The translations under genes and the position numbers were made by a program. The notes beneath the pieces are model-generated. The model ran no database searches. It was given only the letters and a program-made list of their open reading frames with translations, and had not been told where the DNA came from. From Sphaerolaimus hirsutus (lineage: Eukaryota; Nematoda; Chromadorea; Monhysterida; Sphaerolaimidae), in contig OZ038460.1 of assembly GCA_964036195.1 (NCBI GenBank), positions 17,859,504 through 17,923,503 on the forward strand: a stretch of DNA of 64,000 bases, in the 5' to 3' direction. Positions 11,701 to 26,700 of the stretch are shown here, in pieces (position 1 is the first letter of the stretch; the number at the start of each line of letters is the position of its first letter).

Positions 11701-14700
11701 TGTTATTAAAATCCCCATTTTCTGTTGCTAAAATAAGAAAATTTTGAAGAAATCATATAATTTTTCTAAAAAATACTAAATAATCACTAAAAAACGACAT
11801 CGATTATGTCTTCCAGTGTAAAACTCACTCTCTAGTGTAAAACTCACTGTAAAAAGTAGTAGCTTTTACGTTTTCCGGGAGAAGTACTCGCTTTTACATT
11901 TCCCTGGGACAAACAAGTATTTTACTCACATTTACGCATGAGTACGAGTAAAGAAAAGTATTTCAAATTTTCTATACTTTTTGGTAAGTAAAAAATAAAT
12001 ACTTACATTTACAAATACTTTTGAAAAAGTTCAGTAATTCTAATAACTCTGGTGTATACTTTGCGGTCCGCCGAGTATAATACCATTTGTTATCAAGGAT
12101 TGTGCTAGACAAAATAAACTATATTAATTAGCACCTGCCAAAGCTAAGCTATTTTTTTCCTTTCTATGGCTTTGAAAACCTATATAAAAGACGATCTAAA
12201 ATATGTTTTCTGTACTCGAGTACTTTCAAAAAGTATACATAAAAGCGAGTACCAGAACTTTTTTCAGAGGAAACGTAAACGTGTTTACTCAGTACTCGAG
12301 TAAAAGTAAATACGTTTTAACAACTATGTTGTGTACTTTCTATTGTAGACCGCCCTTCTATTATTATTTCGTGGCTCAAATTTAGTCGAAAAAATGTACT
12401 TTCTATTGGAGACACCCTTCGTTTGGAGACCTGCCCTTCTATTACAAGAAATACGGTATTTATAATATTTACCTTTTCCACTATTTCAGGGACGGTCTCA
12501 GACCGTGTAAAATGACTTTAAATGAAAATGAGCTGTACGTTTACCATTTTCCAGAAAATTTTAAAAGCATGATGCTTAACATTTTGCATGACATTTGACA
12601 TATATCACGGCATTTTACCAGAGTTGTTAAAATACTGGTGTTTTTGGAAAGGGTAAGCGTAATTCACAGGGTCTGGGAGTGGCTCCTGATGCAAAAAAAA
12701 TAGTATTCTTGGAAGGCATTTGTAATGTGTGCTGTAAAAAACAATTCACGACGCGTAAAAAATGTTCTATTTCAGATGTTGAACTGAGCATGAACTCGAT
12801 CATGTTATATCAAGCCTAGCATTTGAAAGATTTTTGCAAGATTATTTCAAAAGATTTATAGATTTTTTAATAGTTTCTTATATTTTCGCCAAGTTTTTCC
12901 AGAAAGATTTAAATATATTTTCTTTTCCAGGAGAGAGTTGAAAACATAGCATTTACCGTATTTCCTCGAAATACCCCCACGGGGGTTTATTTTTCCATAG
13001 TTGAAATTTTGAGGTGGGGAACTTGGACTTTGGAGGGGGGGGGTATTGCTTCGCCAGAAATTGCTCGAACTCGCAGCACTTACCGTATTTCCTCGAAATA
13101 CCCCCCCCCCCTCGAAATACCCCCCCCCCTCGAAATACCCCCCCTCAAAATGGACACTATGAACTTATAAACCCCCCCTCGAAATACCCCCCCCCCCAAA
13201 TTTAGTGTATAGAGAACGTAAATGACAAAGGCTGCGGTTTGTCATCCCGGCAATGCAAAACACACGTTAAAAACGATGACTCTGTTATGTGAGAACAGTG
13301 TTTGTACGTCTACACACTTATAAATGTCTTTAGAGTCTTATAAATGGCGATTTTTGTTGCCTTTTTCGACGTCTGCGTACGTTTCAGACGACATTTTAGT
13401 ACTGGGATTTCAAAAAATTTCTGGCGAAATAATAACCCCCCCCCTCGAAATACCCCCCCCCCTCGTTTAACCCCCCCTCAAAATTCTCACTCTGAAACAA
13501 TAAACCCCCCGGGGGTATTTCGAGGAAATACGGTATTTGTCGTGTATTCTAACGTAACACAGTCATTGCACAGCGAAACACAGCTCTCCGACAGCTCGCT
13601 TCCAACAAGCTGACAATGCTCTGTTTACGTTTGGCAGCGAGTTGTCAGCATTTGGCAGCGAGTTGGTAGGTAGTTGTCAGCATTTGGCAGCGAGTTGGCA
13701 TGTGTTTTAAAAAGCAGCTGCACAGTTGGCAGCGAGTTGTAAGTAAGTTACATGTTTGTGAAGTGTCAAATGAAGGCTGAAAATGTGCTTTTGGCAGCGA
13801 GTTGTCAGTCAGCTAATGCATGCACAAAATAAAATGTCAGCGAGTTGTCAGTAAGCTGCATTTCACTTGTCAGCGAGTTGGCCCTATTTTTGACATTTGG
13901 CAAGCAAGTTGGCAGATAGTTGTCAGAGAACTGTGTTTCGCTGTGTTGTTTTAACATGACTTCTGCATTGCCTGGATAAAAACAGCAGTTTCCTCATTTA
14001 CGTTTTGCTTACACTCAATTGGGGGAATGGTATATCGAAGGGGTCTCTTTATTCACAGTGGCCATTTTGAGGGAGGGGGTATTTCGAGGGAGGTAATTCG
14101 AGGATATACGGTATAATTATTTGGCTAAATTTTTTTCCGTGTTTTTCCAGAGATGTTTAATTACATTTTCCCGAGGTTTTTTCTGAGATTATATTTATCT
14201 AATCACATTTTCTAAAAATCACAGACTTATTTGAAACGCTAATCAAGCCAAGTGTCTCACGCACGTGTTGTCTTTCAACCTGAAAATGGCATATAAAATT
14301 ACAGCCTTGTGAACATGACGCGATCCGAGTTTTGTGACGCCAAACTATCCAATTTCAACAAACTACAGTAAATTTGTTTGTAAATTTTAATCCTATAATT
14401 CCTTTTTAAAAAAAGCGCCGAATATAAACAATCTCAAGTGAACATACAAGTGTTAAGAGGAAGTACCGCGTCCTGTAAAGTGAAAAGTGTAAAATGCCAT
14501 GTGAAATGCACAAAAAAAGAGTAAAAAGAAGATATTTTTTTTGTTGATGAACGTTGTATACTCCGGTTACTTTACACCCTGCACGCGTGGTTCCCGCTGG
14601 AAGTGTGCCAACGATGGTTAGCGCGTGCGAGTTTCATAAAAAGATGACAAAATTGATTGTTGTTATAATGTTATTCATTAACATATTCACATCGATGAAT

Positions 14701-17700
14701 TTTTTTCATCTTTTTACGGAAATCGCATGACTTAACAATCATTGGCACGCTTCCAACACGAGACATAAATCAGTGCGACGGCAGAGTATCATGTACGCCG
14801 AGTATACATATTGTATAAAAATTGTCAGATTTGTAAAGACATTTTATATGGCGTCTGACACTTTACAGTTTACTTTACACTTCACAGGGTGTGAGATAGG
14901 ATTAGGAACTTGAGAAATTTCAATTATTAACAAGTAAACTTATGAATGACAAGTGTTCCAAAAAAAAATTTTGTGAGCATTTTTTGCGTTTTTTTAGAAA
15001 CTGGGGCGGCCCCAATTCTGCAACAGAACAGGTGACAAATTTGTTTAAGTACAGTAAAAGTGATAACTAAAATTCACGTAGACTTTTTAACCAAAATACT
15101 TGACTCGACTTACCACATGCTTAACTTGTCTCTTGATATACCACTTACCACTTTTCTTGTCACTTATCCACAATGGGAATTGACCCCTGCTCTGGGCACA
15201 ATGGGCATGGGCCCACACACTAGTTGAAATCAGAATTAGTGTACCTAAACTAAATTTCGTTTATTTATGTGATTAACTGTAAAGTGTAACTGTAATATTC
15301 GTTTTTTAGTTGACATTCAGTTGACATTTACTTGCGATGTCAACTAGTGTGTGAAAGCCCACTCACCCCAAGCGTCAAGTGTGCGCGAGTCCACTAAATG
15401 AGACACTAGTACCGCGGAGACGCGTGCCGTGATTTTCATTCCATCCTTCCATGTTCCATGCGCTGAATGCGCATTGCCCACGCACGAAACCGGTGCATTT
15501 GCATGTGCAAAATTGGCTTTGCAAAATCATTTTGAGGGGGTATTTGAGAGGGGGGTATTCAAGGGGGAGTTATTTTTTCATCAGAATTTCCAGTAAAATG
15601 TATGATTTATCTACTGCACGAATGGGGTAAATTTGATAACATTAATCATTTGTAGAGTTGAATAGAACGAGGGTCTTGGGGAGCCCTCAATCCCTGTTCA
15701 CACTTTGGGACTTTGTATATATTGACTCCAGATTGGAAAATAGATCGGCACATATGGGCAGAACTAGGGAATCATTGAAACATAACAATCGCGGGTTTGA
15801 CACTCACACTTGCTCAACTGTAGGAATACAAAATTCATAATTCAAGCTGTGAAATCAATATTAGTGAACTCTAGCTGCAAGATAATGCATACCGTATTTC
15901 CTCGAATTACCCCCCGGGGGTTTATTTTTTCAGAGTGAAAATTTTGAGAGAAAAACGTGAAAAATGCAACAATAACCACCATTTATAAGTTTTTACAGCC
16001 TTATGATAAGGATGTAGATGGTATACTCGGCGTACATGATACTCTGCCCTCGCACTGATTTATGTCTCGCGTTGGAAGCGTGCCAATGATTATTAAATCA
16101 TGCGATTTCCATAAAAAGATTTAAAAAATTCATCGATGTGAATATGTTAATGAATAACATTATAACAACAATCAATTTTATCATCTTTTTATGAAACTCA
16201 CACGCGCTAACCATCGTTGGCACACATCCAGCGGGAACCACGCGTGCAAGGTGTAAAGTAACCGGAGTATACAAACGATGTTCTAATGTAACACAGTAAG
16301 TGTTTTGAACGTCTGTTATGCATTTCACGGACCACAAATTCATAGTGCCCATTTTGAGGGGGGGGGGTATTTCGGGGGGGGGCATTTCAAGGAAATATGG
16401 TATATTGACATATAAAATACATAAAACGTTTTTTGTAATGGTGATATGTTGTGAAATGTTTTCTACCCATCAAAGTGGGGGGAGTTATCCAAGGGGGGAT
16501 TTTTTCCTCACACTTAGAAACGGGGCACTTATTCGAGAGAGGGGGACTTATTCGAGGATATACGGTATATTTTTTTGGTTGGAAAAATATATGAAAAAAT
16601 CTCATTCATATTTATTTATTTATATATTTTCCGCGTTTTTACACAGAGATTCAATTGTATTATAATATATTTTTAAAAATTTTCTGAGATTATATTGACG
16701 AGGTATATGTAGTAAGATGTGAGGTAAGATTTAAGATGTTCTCTGAAAATCTACCCGCCAATTTTCAACAAAATTTCATCGCACCGGCAAGTTGTGATTT
16801 TGCACAGTTCATTTTGCACATGCAAAAGTATCGGCTTTCTTAGGCGCTAATGGAGGGTCGCGCTTTCATACTTGTCTACAACAGCGGCGTTTTTCTTGGA
16901 CACTGCTCGTGTTTGTTTAATCTGCGTGCACACACTAGTTTACTGTCAGCTTTTGATGAACTTATCAATCGTCTTTGAACGCATTTGAGTTTACTGGAAT
17001 GTGTTATTGTGGCCACACAAGCTGGTTTTCAATGTTCCTTTTTGAAAACTCTCCTAGGCGACGCGTCGCTGTATGGAATTCAAAAGTGTGCAATTTGCAC
17101 TTTTATTTTTCAATAAGTGACAGCATATGTGAATATTGGTTTCGGCAAGTCACATTTGCCGTTCAAAGTTCACATTTGCAGAACATTTTTGAAAACCGTA
17201 GGGCGACGCGTCGCCTCTGTAGCGGCGACGCGTCGCCACTATAATACTCTGAAGACAATTTTGAAAACTTAAAATTGAATAAATTAGTTTTCAAAAATGT
17301 ACATTACAGTTTTCAAATTTGCAGAACATTTGTGAATGTAGAGATGTAGAGCGACGTATGGCGACGTCGCTGTACGTCGCTGTACGCGCCAGTTTTCAAT
17401 ATCTGTGGAACAAATGTGAAAATGCGTCGCCTCACACATCAAAAGTAGGAAAATCGTCGCCCAGCATCACCAGTTTACAAAATTTCGCCAACTTACTTCA
17501 AAATCCTTTAAAAACCACTGGATGAATGGGTTTATGTAAAATTGACACTGTAGATGCAGTATTTTTTGCTGCATCTGATGATAGGGTCGTAGAAAACTTG
17601 GGATTTACATAAAATAAAATAATTTTTTTTTTAAAAAACGTCGCTGTGGCGACGTTTCAGGTGACAACTGCATATGTCACCTGTTTCCATAAGTTATTAC

Positions 17701-20700
17701 CAATTTTGAAAAGTTTTAGATTTATGATGTTGTGAAGTGGGTGTTTTATTATATTGATTATGTCATATTTATGTGGGGTTGATGTCATATTTATGGTATT
17801 TATGTTGTTGCAACGTGAGGTTGATACCAGCATCAACATTCCAAGGTGACTTAACAACTAAACAGTATCTGGCCAGGTGCCAAACCTGATTTTCTGCATA
17901 TTACATATGTCTTATTTTGTGCACTTCCACCTTGCATCACATTTACTAAGCTGAGTTTTCCTGTGCAGCTCTAGATTTTCTTGCTTCATTGCATTGCTTC
18001 ACAGCTGCACTGCTTGGCTCAGCTGGACTGGAGTTTTTGGTGTTTTTGCTGCAGGCTGGAGTGTTGTAATGGCCGCCACTGAGTGCTTGGTAGTTAATTT
18101 ATACCTTTTGCACTGACACTTGGAAGTTGTGCACATACAGTAAATAATTTTGAAAAAATCTCTGGAAACATAAAAAGACTATGTGATGTTTTCCAAGCCT
18201 TTTTTGCATCTTTACTTTTCTTTTACAAGACTTTCACTCAATTCCTCAATTCCATGGATAGATCTAGATAACTTTTGAGTTTTCAAAAAGGTTCATGTTT
18301 ATGTTAAATTTCGTGACAGATTGTAATATTAAATGAAAACATTTCTGAAAACAATACAATAAAATTGTTTGTTTTTTTTGTGCTAGTGTATTGAATGTGA
18401 CATTGTCGCAGTCAGTGTTCACTTGTTGTTCATTTTTTTGGCTTTCATTTACATACAAAATCAGCTGTTTGAATTGCACTTGTGATTTTTAAAAAAATTA
18501 TAAAGTGGATTGTATAAAAATATCATTACTTGTTTTGCAGAAATGTTATTGAATTCAGTTTTTTTTTTGATGTGAAAAAATAAGGGCTTTTTACTGTGAT
18601 AATGTGATAATTACAGATACAGGGATGTAATTTTAAAAAATTATTAAATGTTTTAAGCATCACAACAATTTCTCCATCATCTTTGAACTTCTATCATGAA
18701 ACATGGTATCAAATGAAAGAGAAAAAAAACTGGACATATATTTGAGACAGATATCATATACAATGTAAAACCAAATTTTTTAAAATATTTATAGTTATAA
18801 AATGAATTAATTTTTAAAAATATGTATAACAGTGCTAAAAATATACAATACAGTCCCAAAAATCAAGCATAATTTTCTGCATCACATGCCGCTTACAGCT
18901 TGTCCTACAAATTTGTACTTATTCGACAAAAAAATATTATGTCTGCAGCATTTTACCAGAGTTTTCAAATATGTGTTCTTCCGGAGGAAAAATAGAAAAA
19001 AAACAAAGATGGCGGCCGTTTGGCTCATTACACAGACTGTTTAAATGAATTTGAAAACAAAATAATGGGTTTTCACAGAGGGAACCTTGAAAACCAGCTT
19101 GTGTGGGGCCATTATTAAGTTCCATCAAAAGCAGTTAACAGAAACCTCATTCTGGTAAACTGAAATGTGTTCTATGCCGTTTTATGAGTTTACTAAAATC
19201 TGGCAGTAAACTAGTGTGTGCATAGCCAATAGATGGCTTATTTGTGCTGACTGGCTCAATTTGATCATGAATATACCTAGGTATTTTTTTTGGATTTACT
19301 AAAAAACATGAGAAAAGGAAAGATATAATATCAGGGACTGAGTGATAGGTAATTTGAAATTTATTCTACCGTAAAAATTCAATTAAGCACTAGCTTTTTA
19401 TCCAGCTGAAACTGGCATGATTCATATAATTTGATAACTATCATTTGCAAATTGTTTCTGTGTCTTCTAAGTAAATAGATTGGCAAATAACTGATGATAT
19501 GACGTAATGCATCTGACGTGCTTCTAAATACGTTGGTTCAAATAGTATTGGGAATACCGTATTACCTCGAAATATCCCCAGGGGGTTTATTATTTCGCCA
19601 GCAAAATTTGGGGGGGATAATTCGAGGGGGGTCTATTATTTCGCCAGAAATTTTCGGAAATTTCCCATACGCAGACGTAGAAAAATCGAACAATTACGTA
19701 GATGTATATGTGTTTATAGGCATATATAACTGTATATAGGTACACATAAACCCTTCCCTAACGTCACTTAATCATCAGTTTTAACGTGTGTTCTGCATTG
19801 TACAGATGACAAACTACGGTATTTGTCATGTACGTTCTCGTTACACTCAATTTTAGGGGGGGTATTTCGAGGGGGGGTTTATTCAATGGGGGGATAATTC
19901 GAGGTAATACGGTACCTATGTCCCAAAAATGCCCATGTCATTCTAAATAGCTCTTTCGTCCATGTTCCTTGTAAAACTGAGTCAATTATAAACCATGTGT
20001 GCACAACACAACTTTCTGTATCCGTGAAAGTGGAAGTGCAATAGGTGGTCACATACTTTTAAGGTGGATAATAAATGCAAATTGCAAAATACACATTTTT
20101 GCAACATCAAAAGCAATCCAAGCTGTAAATTTCATGTTGCTAAAAAGTAAAAATTACACACTGTCAATCTCATATGGGCCAGTTTTGCAAGTGGACAAGT
20201 GAAACGTGGAATGTGTGATAAGGAAAGTGACAAGTGTTCAATCAAGTGACAAGAAGGGTGGTAAGTGATAACTCAAGAGTCAAGTGACGAGGAAGATAAA
20301 GCGATCAGTTGAAACACGAGGTCGAGTGACAAGAAAACAGGTAATAAGGCCCAGTGTAAAGTGTTGGAAACGCGCCAGGAAACATGGTTCCAGCACTGTG
20401 GCGCCATTTCATAACTATGTGACAAGCACTTCCATTCACAAATCAACTTAAGCAAAAAAATTGCTTGTTCTGATCAACGATGGGTAAGTTCTCCAAAAAA
20501 GAACACTTTCTGTGTTTTGAGTTTTTCAAAAATGAATACCTGTGTTTTGAGTTTTTTTATTGAAAAAAACTTGAGTAACTCTGTTTTTATTTCTGTGTTT
20601 TTTCTTAAAACTCGAGTTTTTTGAGTTTTTTTCTAAAAAACTTGAGTTTTTGTCCAAAAAACTCGAGTTTTCCCCAAAAAAATTCTGATTTACAGTATTT

Positions 20701-23700
20701 TGATGTGGAAACAGCGGTTTTCTTATAAAATATTGGTTTTGCACATGTTATAACCCCACATAACATATGTGTATTCATTCAAGTCTCGTAAAAGTCCATA
20801 AAAATGTCCTCAATGAGGACATCCACCCACATCACAACACCAGCATCAACAAAATTATCAAAGACGACAATTTACGCAGTACTCCAAAATTCTCCAATGG
20901 ATGTGCACTGTATGGAAGACTACAGAATTGATTTGAACTACAACTATATTGTAACATGTCCACCAGGAGATGTGCATGCCATCTTTAATTTATTTTATCT
21001 TATTTTATTTTATCTTATCTTGTTTAGTTTAACTGAATTCATGTGCATTCTGAAAATGTGAACAACCACTTCACTGAAAAAAACTCAAAAACTCAAAAAA
21101 CTTTTCTGTGTTTCCGTGTTTCTGTGTTCTCCAAAAAAAACTCATTTGAGTTTTGAGTTTTTCAAAATTTGTGAGTTTCCGTGTTTCTGTGTAAAACAAA
21201 AACACATAAACTCAATGAGTTTCTATGTTCAATTTCTGTGTTTTTTCCATCGTTGGTTCTGATGCAAATCTAGTGACAAAGACATAATGCGAAATCACAA
21301 TTCAATTTCACACTTTCAAACTGGCAAACATTTCACTTTACAAATCAACCCGTCACTTTACTCGCCACTTACCACTTTTCCCACCACTTGCAAAATCGTC
21401 TTGCATTTGCATTGCGTTGTAACTTGGAAGCTAGTCTAAACTGGGCTTAGGAGGGGGGGGGGGGGGGAGTTAAGCCTAGGGTGAAATATTGCGGCCGCAT
21501 GGCGAATTGTGTCTCGGCTCTAGTTTAAGTATGCCGTAATTAGCTATCTTCCTAGTTGACTTGCCATGCCAGCTTGCAAAACCTAAATAAATACGTACGT
21601 ATTTGTCTACTACCGTACACTTGACAATAGGATGTACCGTATTCAATCTGAATAAAGACCAAATATTTAGTTGTTATATTTCTCACCACACTGCATTGCT
21701 TTCACTGTGGGTGGATTTGGTTTCACATTTTCCTTGTGACTATATTCATGAAAATACTGTAACATTCGTTGTGTAGTGTACAGTACAGCAAGTTACCAGT
21801 GTAAATATTTATGTTGAAGTACCTAGATGTCTGCGTATACCTAATACATATCGTGTATTTTACATACACAAGACATAGACACATGCAGCACTGATCGCAT
21901 TAGTATTTGCTGATGGAAAGTAAACTGATTGGGCATACGATGAATGTTAAAATACCGTACTTGAATGTTAAAATACTTCACCTGGAAAAATGTAATGGTG
22001 AAATGAGCCAAATTCACCAATACCACAAGGAAATTATTCGAAAACACACAAATGAATTAGGTCAAAAAATTCTCTGCCATGATGTAAATCATTCACAGAA
22101 AAATGATTGTCATTGAGCTGCATGCGAGTAATATTTGTAAACACAATAAATAAATAATCAATTATACTCCAGTCACTTAACACCCTGCACGCGTGGTTCC
22201 CGCTGGAAACGTGCCAACGATTCTTTATGCATGCGATTTTCATAAAATGTTTTTAAAAAGTCATCTCTGTTTTAGCGCTATACGTTAACTTATTCACATC
22301 AATGATTTTTTTAATTTTTATACAAAAATCGCACGCTTTATCATCATTGGCACGCTTCCAACGTGAGACATAAATGAGTGCGATGGCAGAGTATCATGTC
22401 CGCCGAGTATAACACAAAAACAACCACTGCTACATACTACCGCGAAAACTTTCTTTCTTTTCCGAAACAAAATGGCAACTAAACCTATTTCGGTTATCCC
22501 AAATTTCAATAGCGCAAGGGATTCCGCATTCGCACACTTAGAGAAAATTACCAATTCCGCTAATACAAGTTAGCTTGAATGGGCCCGTTTACATGGGCTT
22601 ACTTTAAATATGCATTTATGCAAATGAATCTTTCGCTTAGATTGTGATTAGCATGCGGAATTTGGAAGCTTCGAGGCAAGGATTTTCAGCTGAGATTTCG
22701 TTCGGTCCCAACGATTTTGGTTCCATATTTTTTGGTATCATATTGTATGTTCCATTTGATCCGGGGTTGCCAAAATTTGGCACATTTTAATGCGGATGAC
22801 GAGCGCTCTAGTTGACACCAAAAATACCAAAACTTAAAATTTTTCGAACACAATTGATTTATTAATTCCGACGTATAAATGTGATGGTGGTAGGGGAATA
22901 TGAGAGATTGTGAGGGGATTATGAGAATTTGCAGAAACCTTGTGAATTTTTTCCTATTGGAAGCAAGCACATACTTTATTGAATATGTATTGCGGATATT
23001 AAAGTAATACTTCTGTAAACAACTAAGACACAATTGTCACAAAGTTGTCACAGAGAAATAAGTGCATAAAAATCAATCGAACATAGTGTTTTTTCTTTAT
23101 CAAATATTGTGAGATTTATAAGTGGGGTTCATTCAACTTTCACATTTAAATCAATCAAACAATAAATACTTGTAAACTGCATTCGGATCAAGTCCGGCAG
23201 TCACTTTTTGAATGGACTTCTAATGCTATAACTCACACTATGGGGGGAGTTAAGAGCTGAAATTTGGGGGGAATATAGCCTCGCCACGTATCAAGTGTTT
23301 CAAGGATTTTCATTGAAGAAAAATGGTTACTGTATTACCTCGAAATACCCCCAGGGGGTTTATTATTTCGCCAGCAAAATTTGAGGGGGGGGATAATTCG
23401 AGGGGGGGTTATTCGAGGGGGGGGTCTATTATTTTGCCAGAAATTTTCAGAAATTCCCCATACTCAGACGTAGTAAAATCAAACAATTACATAGATGTAT
23501 ATGTGTTTATAGGCATATATAACTGTATCTACACATAAACCATTCCCTGACATCACTCAATCATCATTTTTTACGTGTGTTCCGCATTGTACAGATGACA
23601 AACTGCAGTATTTGTCATGTACGTTCTCTTTACACTCAACTTTAGGGGGGGGTATTTCGAGGGGGGGTTTATTTTTTTCCTCAGCCGAATTTTAGGGGGG

Positions 23701-26700
23701 GGGGGTATTTCGAGGGGGGGGTTAATTCAAGGGGGGATAATTCGAGGTAGTTTACACTATATTTACAGTTAACAGTATGTTGATCCGGACAGAGAAAACT
23801 GCACAAGTTTTTTTGCATATACGGCGACCCACACTAAAACGGGTCGCCATTGCATCTGCATTGGTGTACAGTAGGGGGGTAATGTCGGCTATATTCCCCC
23901 CAAATTTCAGCTCTTAACTCTCCCCATAGCGTGAGTTATAGCATCAAAAGTCCATTCAAAAAGTGAATGCGGGACTTGATCCAAATGCAGTTTAAATATG
24001 GCATATTGGGAAAACTGTGTCAGGGGAAGGTATTTATCTAACAGGCATGTCAAAACGAGTGACACATCTCTACATCCCATATTTAGAATAACATAACTGT
24101 AAAATTTGACCCAAGTCATTATTGGAACCAAATGAACCTTCCTATTGTTTACTCTGGGACAGAATGATACAGACCACAAGCATATGGACCCAAAGGTTGG
24201 AACTGAAATTAATGTCAGCCGGATTTTAGAAAGCAAACGGGTAAGGGTGGCGGAAAATCGGCCCTGTGCCGGCGGCCATGTAAACCAGAGTTGTTAGAAT
24301 TACTGAACATTTTAAAAGTATATGTAAACGTAAAGTATTTTTTTTACTCACCACAAAGTATAGAAAACGTAAAATACTTGTTTTACTTGTATGTACGCGT
24401 AAATGTGGGTACTTTTCTTGTGAGTGTAGAAATGACTAATTTTCTTCATAGAATATGTAAAAGTGGGCACTTTTTCATACGAGTACAGCACAACGTATGT
24501 TTTTCTATAAGCAGATGACAGATAAAATAGTTTTCAAGGTCTCTTTATTCTAGGAGATAAAAATCGTCACTTTTCACTTTTTAAAGTGCTGAACACATTT
24601 GAATAAAGTCAAATATGATAAGTACTGACATTTCTTATCATTTTTGAATTTACTCAAATATGTTCAGCACTTTATAAAGTGAAAAGTCACAAAAAACGTC
24701 AAAAATAGACATTTTTAAACGTTTTTTGTCACTTGTCACTTGATGAGGACATTCCTTGTATAAAGTCAAAATATGATGAGTAGCGACATTTATCATCATA
24801 TTTTGACTTACCAATTCAAGGAATATCTTCACTTTAACAAGTGACAAGTGACAAAAACGTCAACAAAGAAGCGCCACTACATGCCCAGCGACCAGAATTA
24901 CATGGCAGCCGAGTCTACATGCACAACGGGCTTACATCGCCAGGGAGCCTACGTCGGTCGTTGGGAAATCAGGGAAATTATGAGACAAACACGAATAGTT
25001 TGAATAATAATGTACACGACATAAATTGAGCGTGATTCGCCGCGATGTAGCGTTGAAAAATTAACCCGATAAAAAAAGTTGCATATGTAAATAACGTCAT
25101 TGAAGCGTTTTTTCCACTCACTACCGTTTTGTATTTTTTTTTGCAATCCTCAACATTTTTGGATACCGTGTTTAGGAATTACGTCACGAACCTTCAAAAA
25201 TTTTGAGAACCTCAATAAATAAATAGAAACGCGTGACAACAACTTTGAAGCTTCGTTCGGCAAAAGGAAATTTGTTCAAATTGCAAGGTAAATTGGAATT
25301 GAAATGGAATTTGGGTAACCAGATGCAATGTAAATACCGTATCTCTTTGAATAAGGCCCCAAACAAAAACACCATCCGAGCTTTTTACCTCCAAAAATTA
25401 CTTTAGATGTTTTCAACCTCCTTCCTTGAATAACTCAACCATGAGCAAACTTATTTGAGTAAAATAAATTCTCGATACGTAAGTAGTGAAAATGAAAAGA
25501 AAAAAATAATAAACACCGTAGCGCTCATTCGCAGAAATACGGTAGCTTAGAAAGATTGCATTGAAATTGCACAATCTACACTGGGACAGGCGATGTGATG
25601 AATCGCTTCGAGGCTTCAAGACCATAATTACCTTCTTTTGCGTGCGCTTGTATAAATATGTAGGCTGATAAATGTGAACAAATGTTTTCAAATGAATTTC
25701 ATTGTGGAGGAAATGCTGATATGAATATGTATACACAACAGCATCAATATAAATGTATAGTGAAAGTAGTCCGCTCTGAAATTTATCATAGGTATATCAT
25801 CTGAATGGTGGAATGAAATCTTTGTATATTTTGCATCACAGTGAATAGATACCTAGGTATATTGGGATACGTAATTTATATAGGTAACCATGTCATTCTT
25901 AAACTTATGGTAACATTCTGTGAGAAGCATGTGGTTAGCATTGAAAAAATCTCTGCGAGATTTACATTTAAAAAATTTCAGAAAATCTCAGAAAATATAA
26001 GATTTTCTGAGATTTATATTTTTCCACGATTTTCCAGAGAGATTTAATTATATTTTCTTTTTGAGAGATTTTCTGAGATTTTTAAAAATATCAGAAAATC
26101 TCTCAAATTCTGATATTTATATTTATTTATATATTTTCCCAGGTGTTTGAGAGAGATTTAATTAATTATATTTTATTCTTGAAGGATTTTCTGAGATTAT
26201 ATTTAATTATATTTTCCAAAAATTGATGATTTTTTACAATGCTACGGTATTTACAAGTAACTAAATATTTCTGCGTAAAAATATTTTCCTCTTTATCGGT
26301 CCTTAATTGTCGACTGAAACGATAATGAATGTTTAAAAATAGGCGCCTAATATGTTTACCTATGTGATGTTTATAGAAAGATTTGTGAAAATCTGTTAAA
26401 TAGTAAATGTTGAAGTATGTATATTAAAAATGTTATATTTAAATTGTAAAATGTTGAAGTATATAAAAAATGTTAGAAATTGTAAATGTTAAAGTATTTT
26501 GACAAGAATGTACCTATGTAAATGTTGAAGTAAATCAAATATTGACAAGAATGTAGAAAAGTATTCAACTCACCAAACTATATAAAAATAATGGAAGTGA
26601 CAGCTTTTAGGGTAGGGAAGTTAAAGTCGTATGGAGCTGAGACAATGGTTGTTAAAACGTATTTACGTTTACTCAAAAAGTATGTTTAGGTATACTCGGC

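Noticed and set aside
15366-15437. Minus-strand MKITARVSAVLVSHL with a GTGAGT donor
   Set aside because: The donor is at a CACACACTAGT-repeat tip, and its phase 1 does not fit the Homer exon at 9723.
22472-22573. 33-codon ORF MATKPISVIPNFNSARD with a good start context
   Set aside because: Short, isolated, no splice signals or homology recognised.
24862-25029. Plus-strand island open in two frames (HYMPSDQNYMAAEST; KNVNKEAPLHAQRPELHG)
   Set aside because: No good acceptor or donor, no recognised domain, and two frames open at once.
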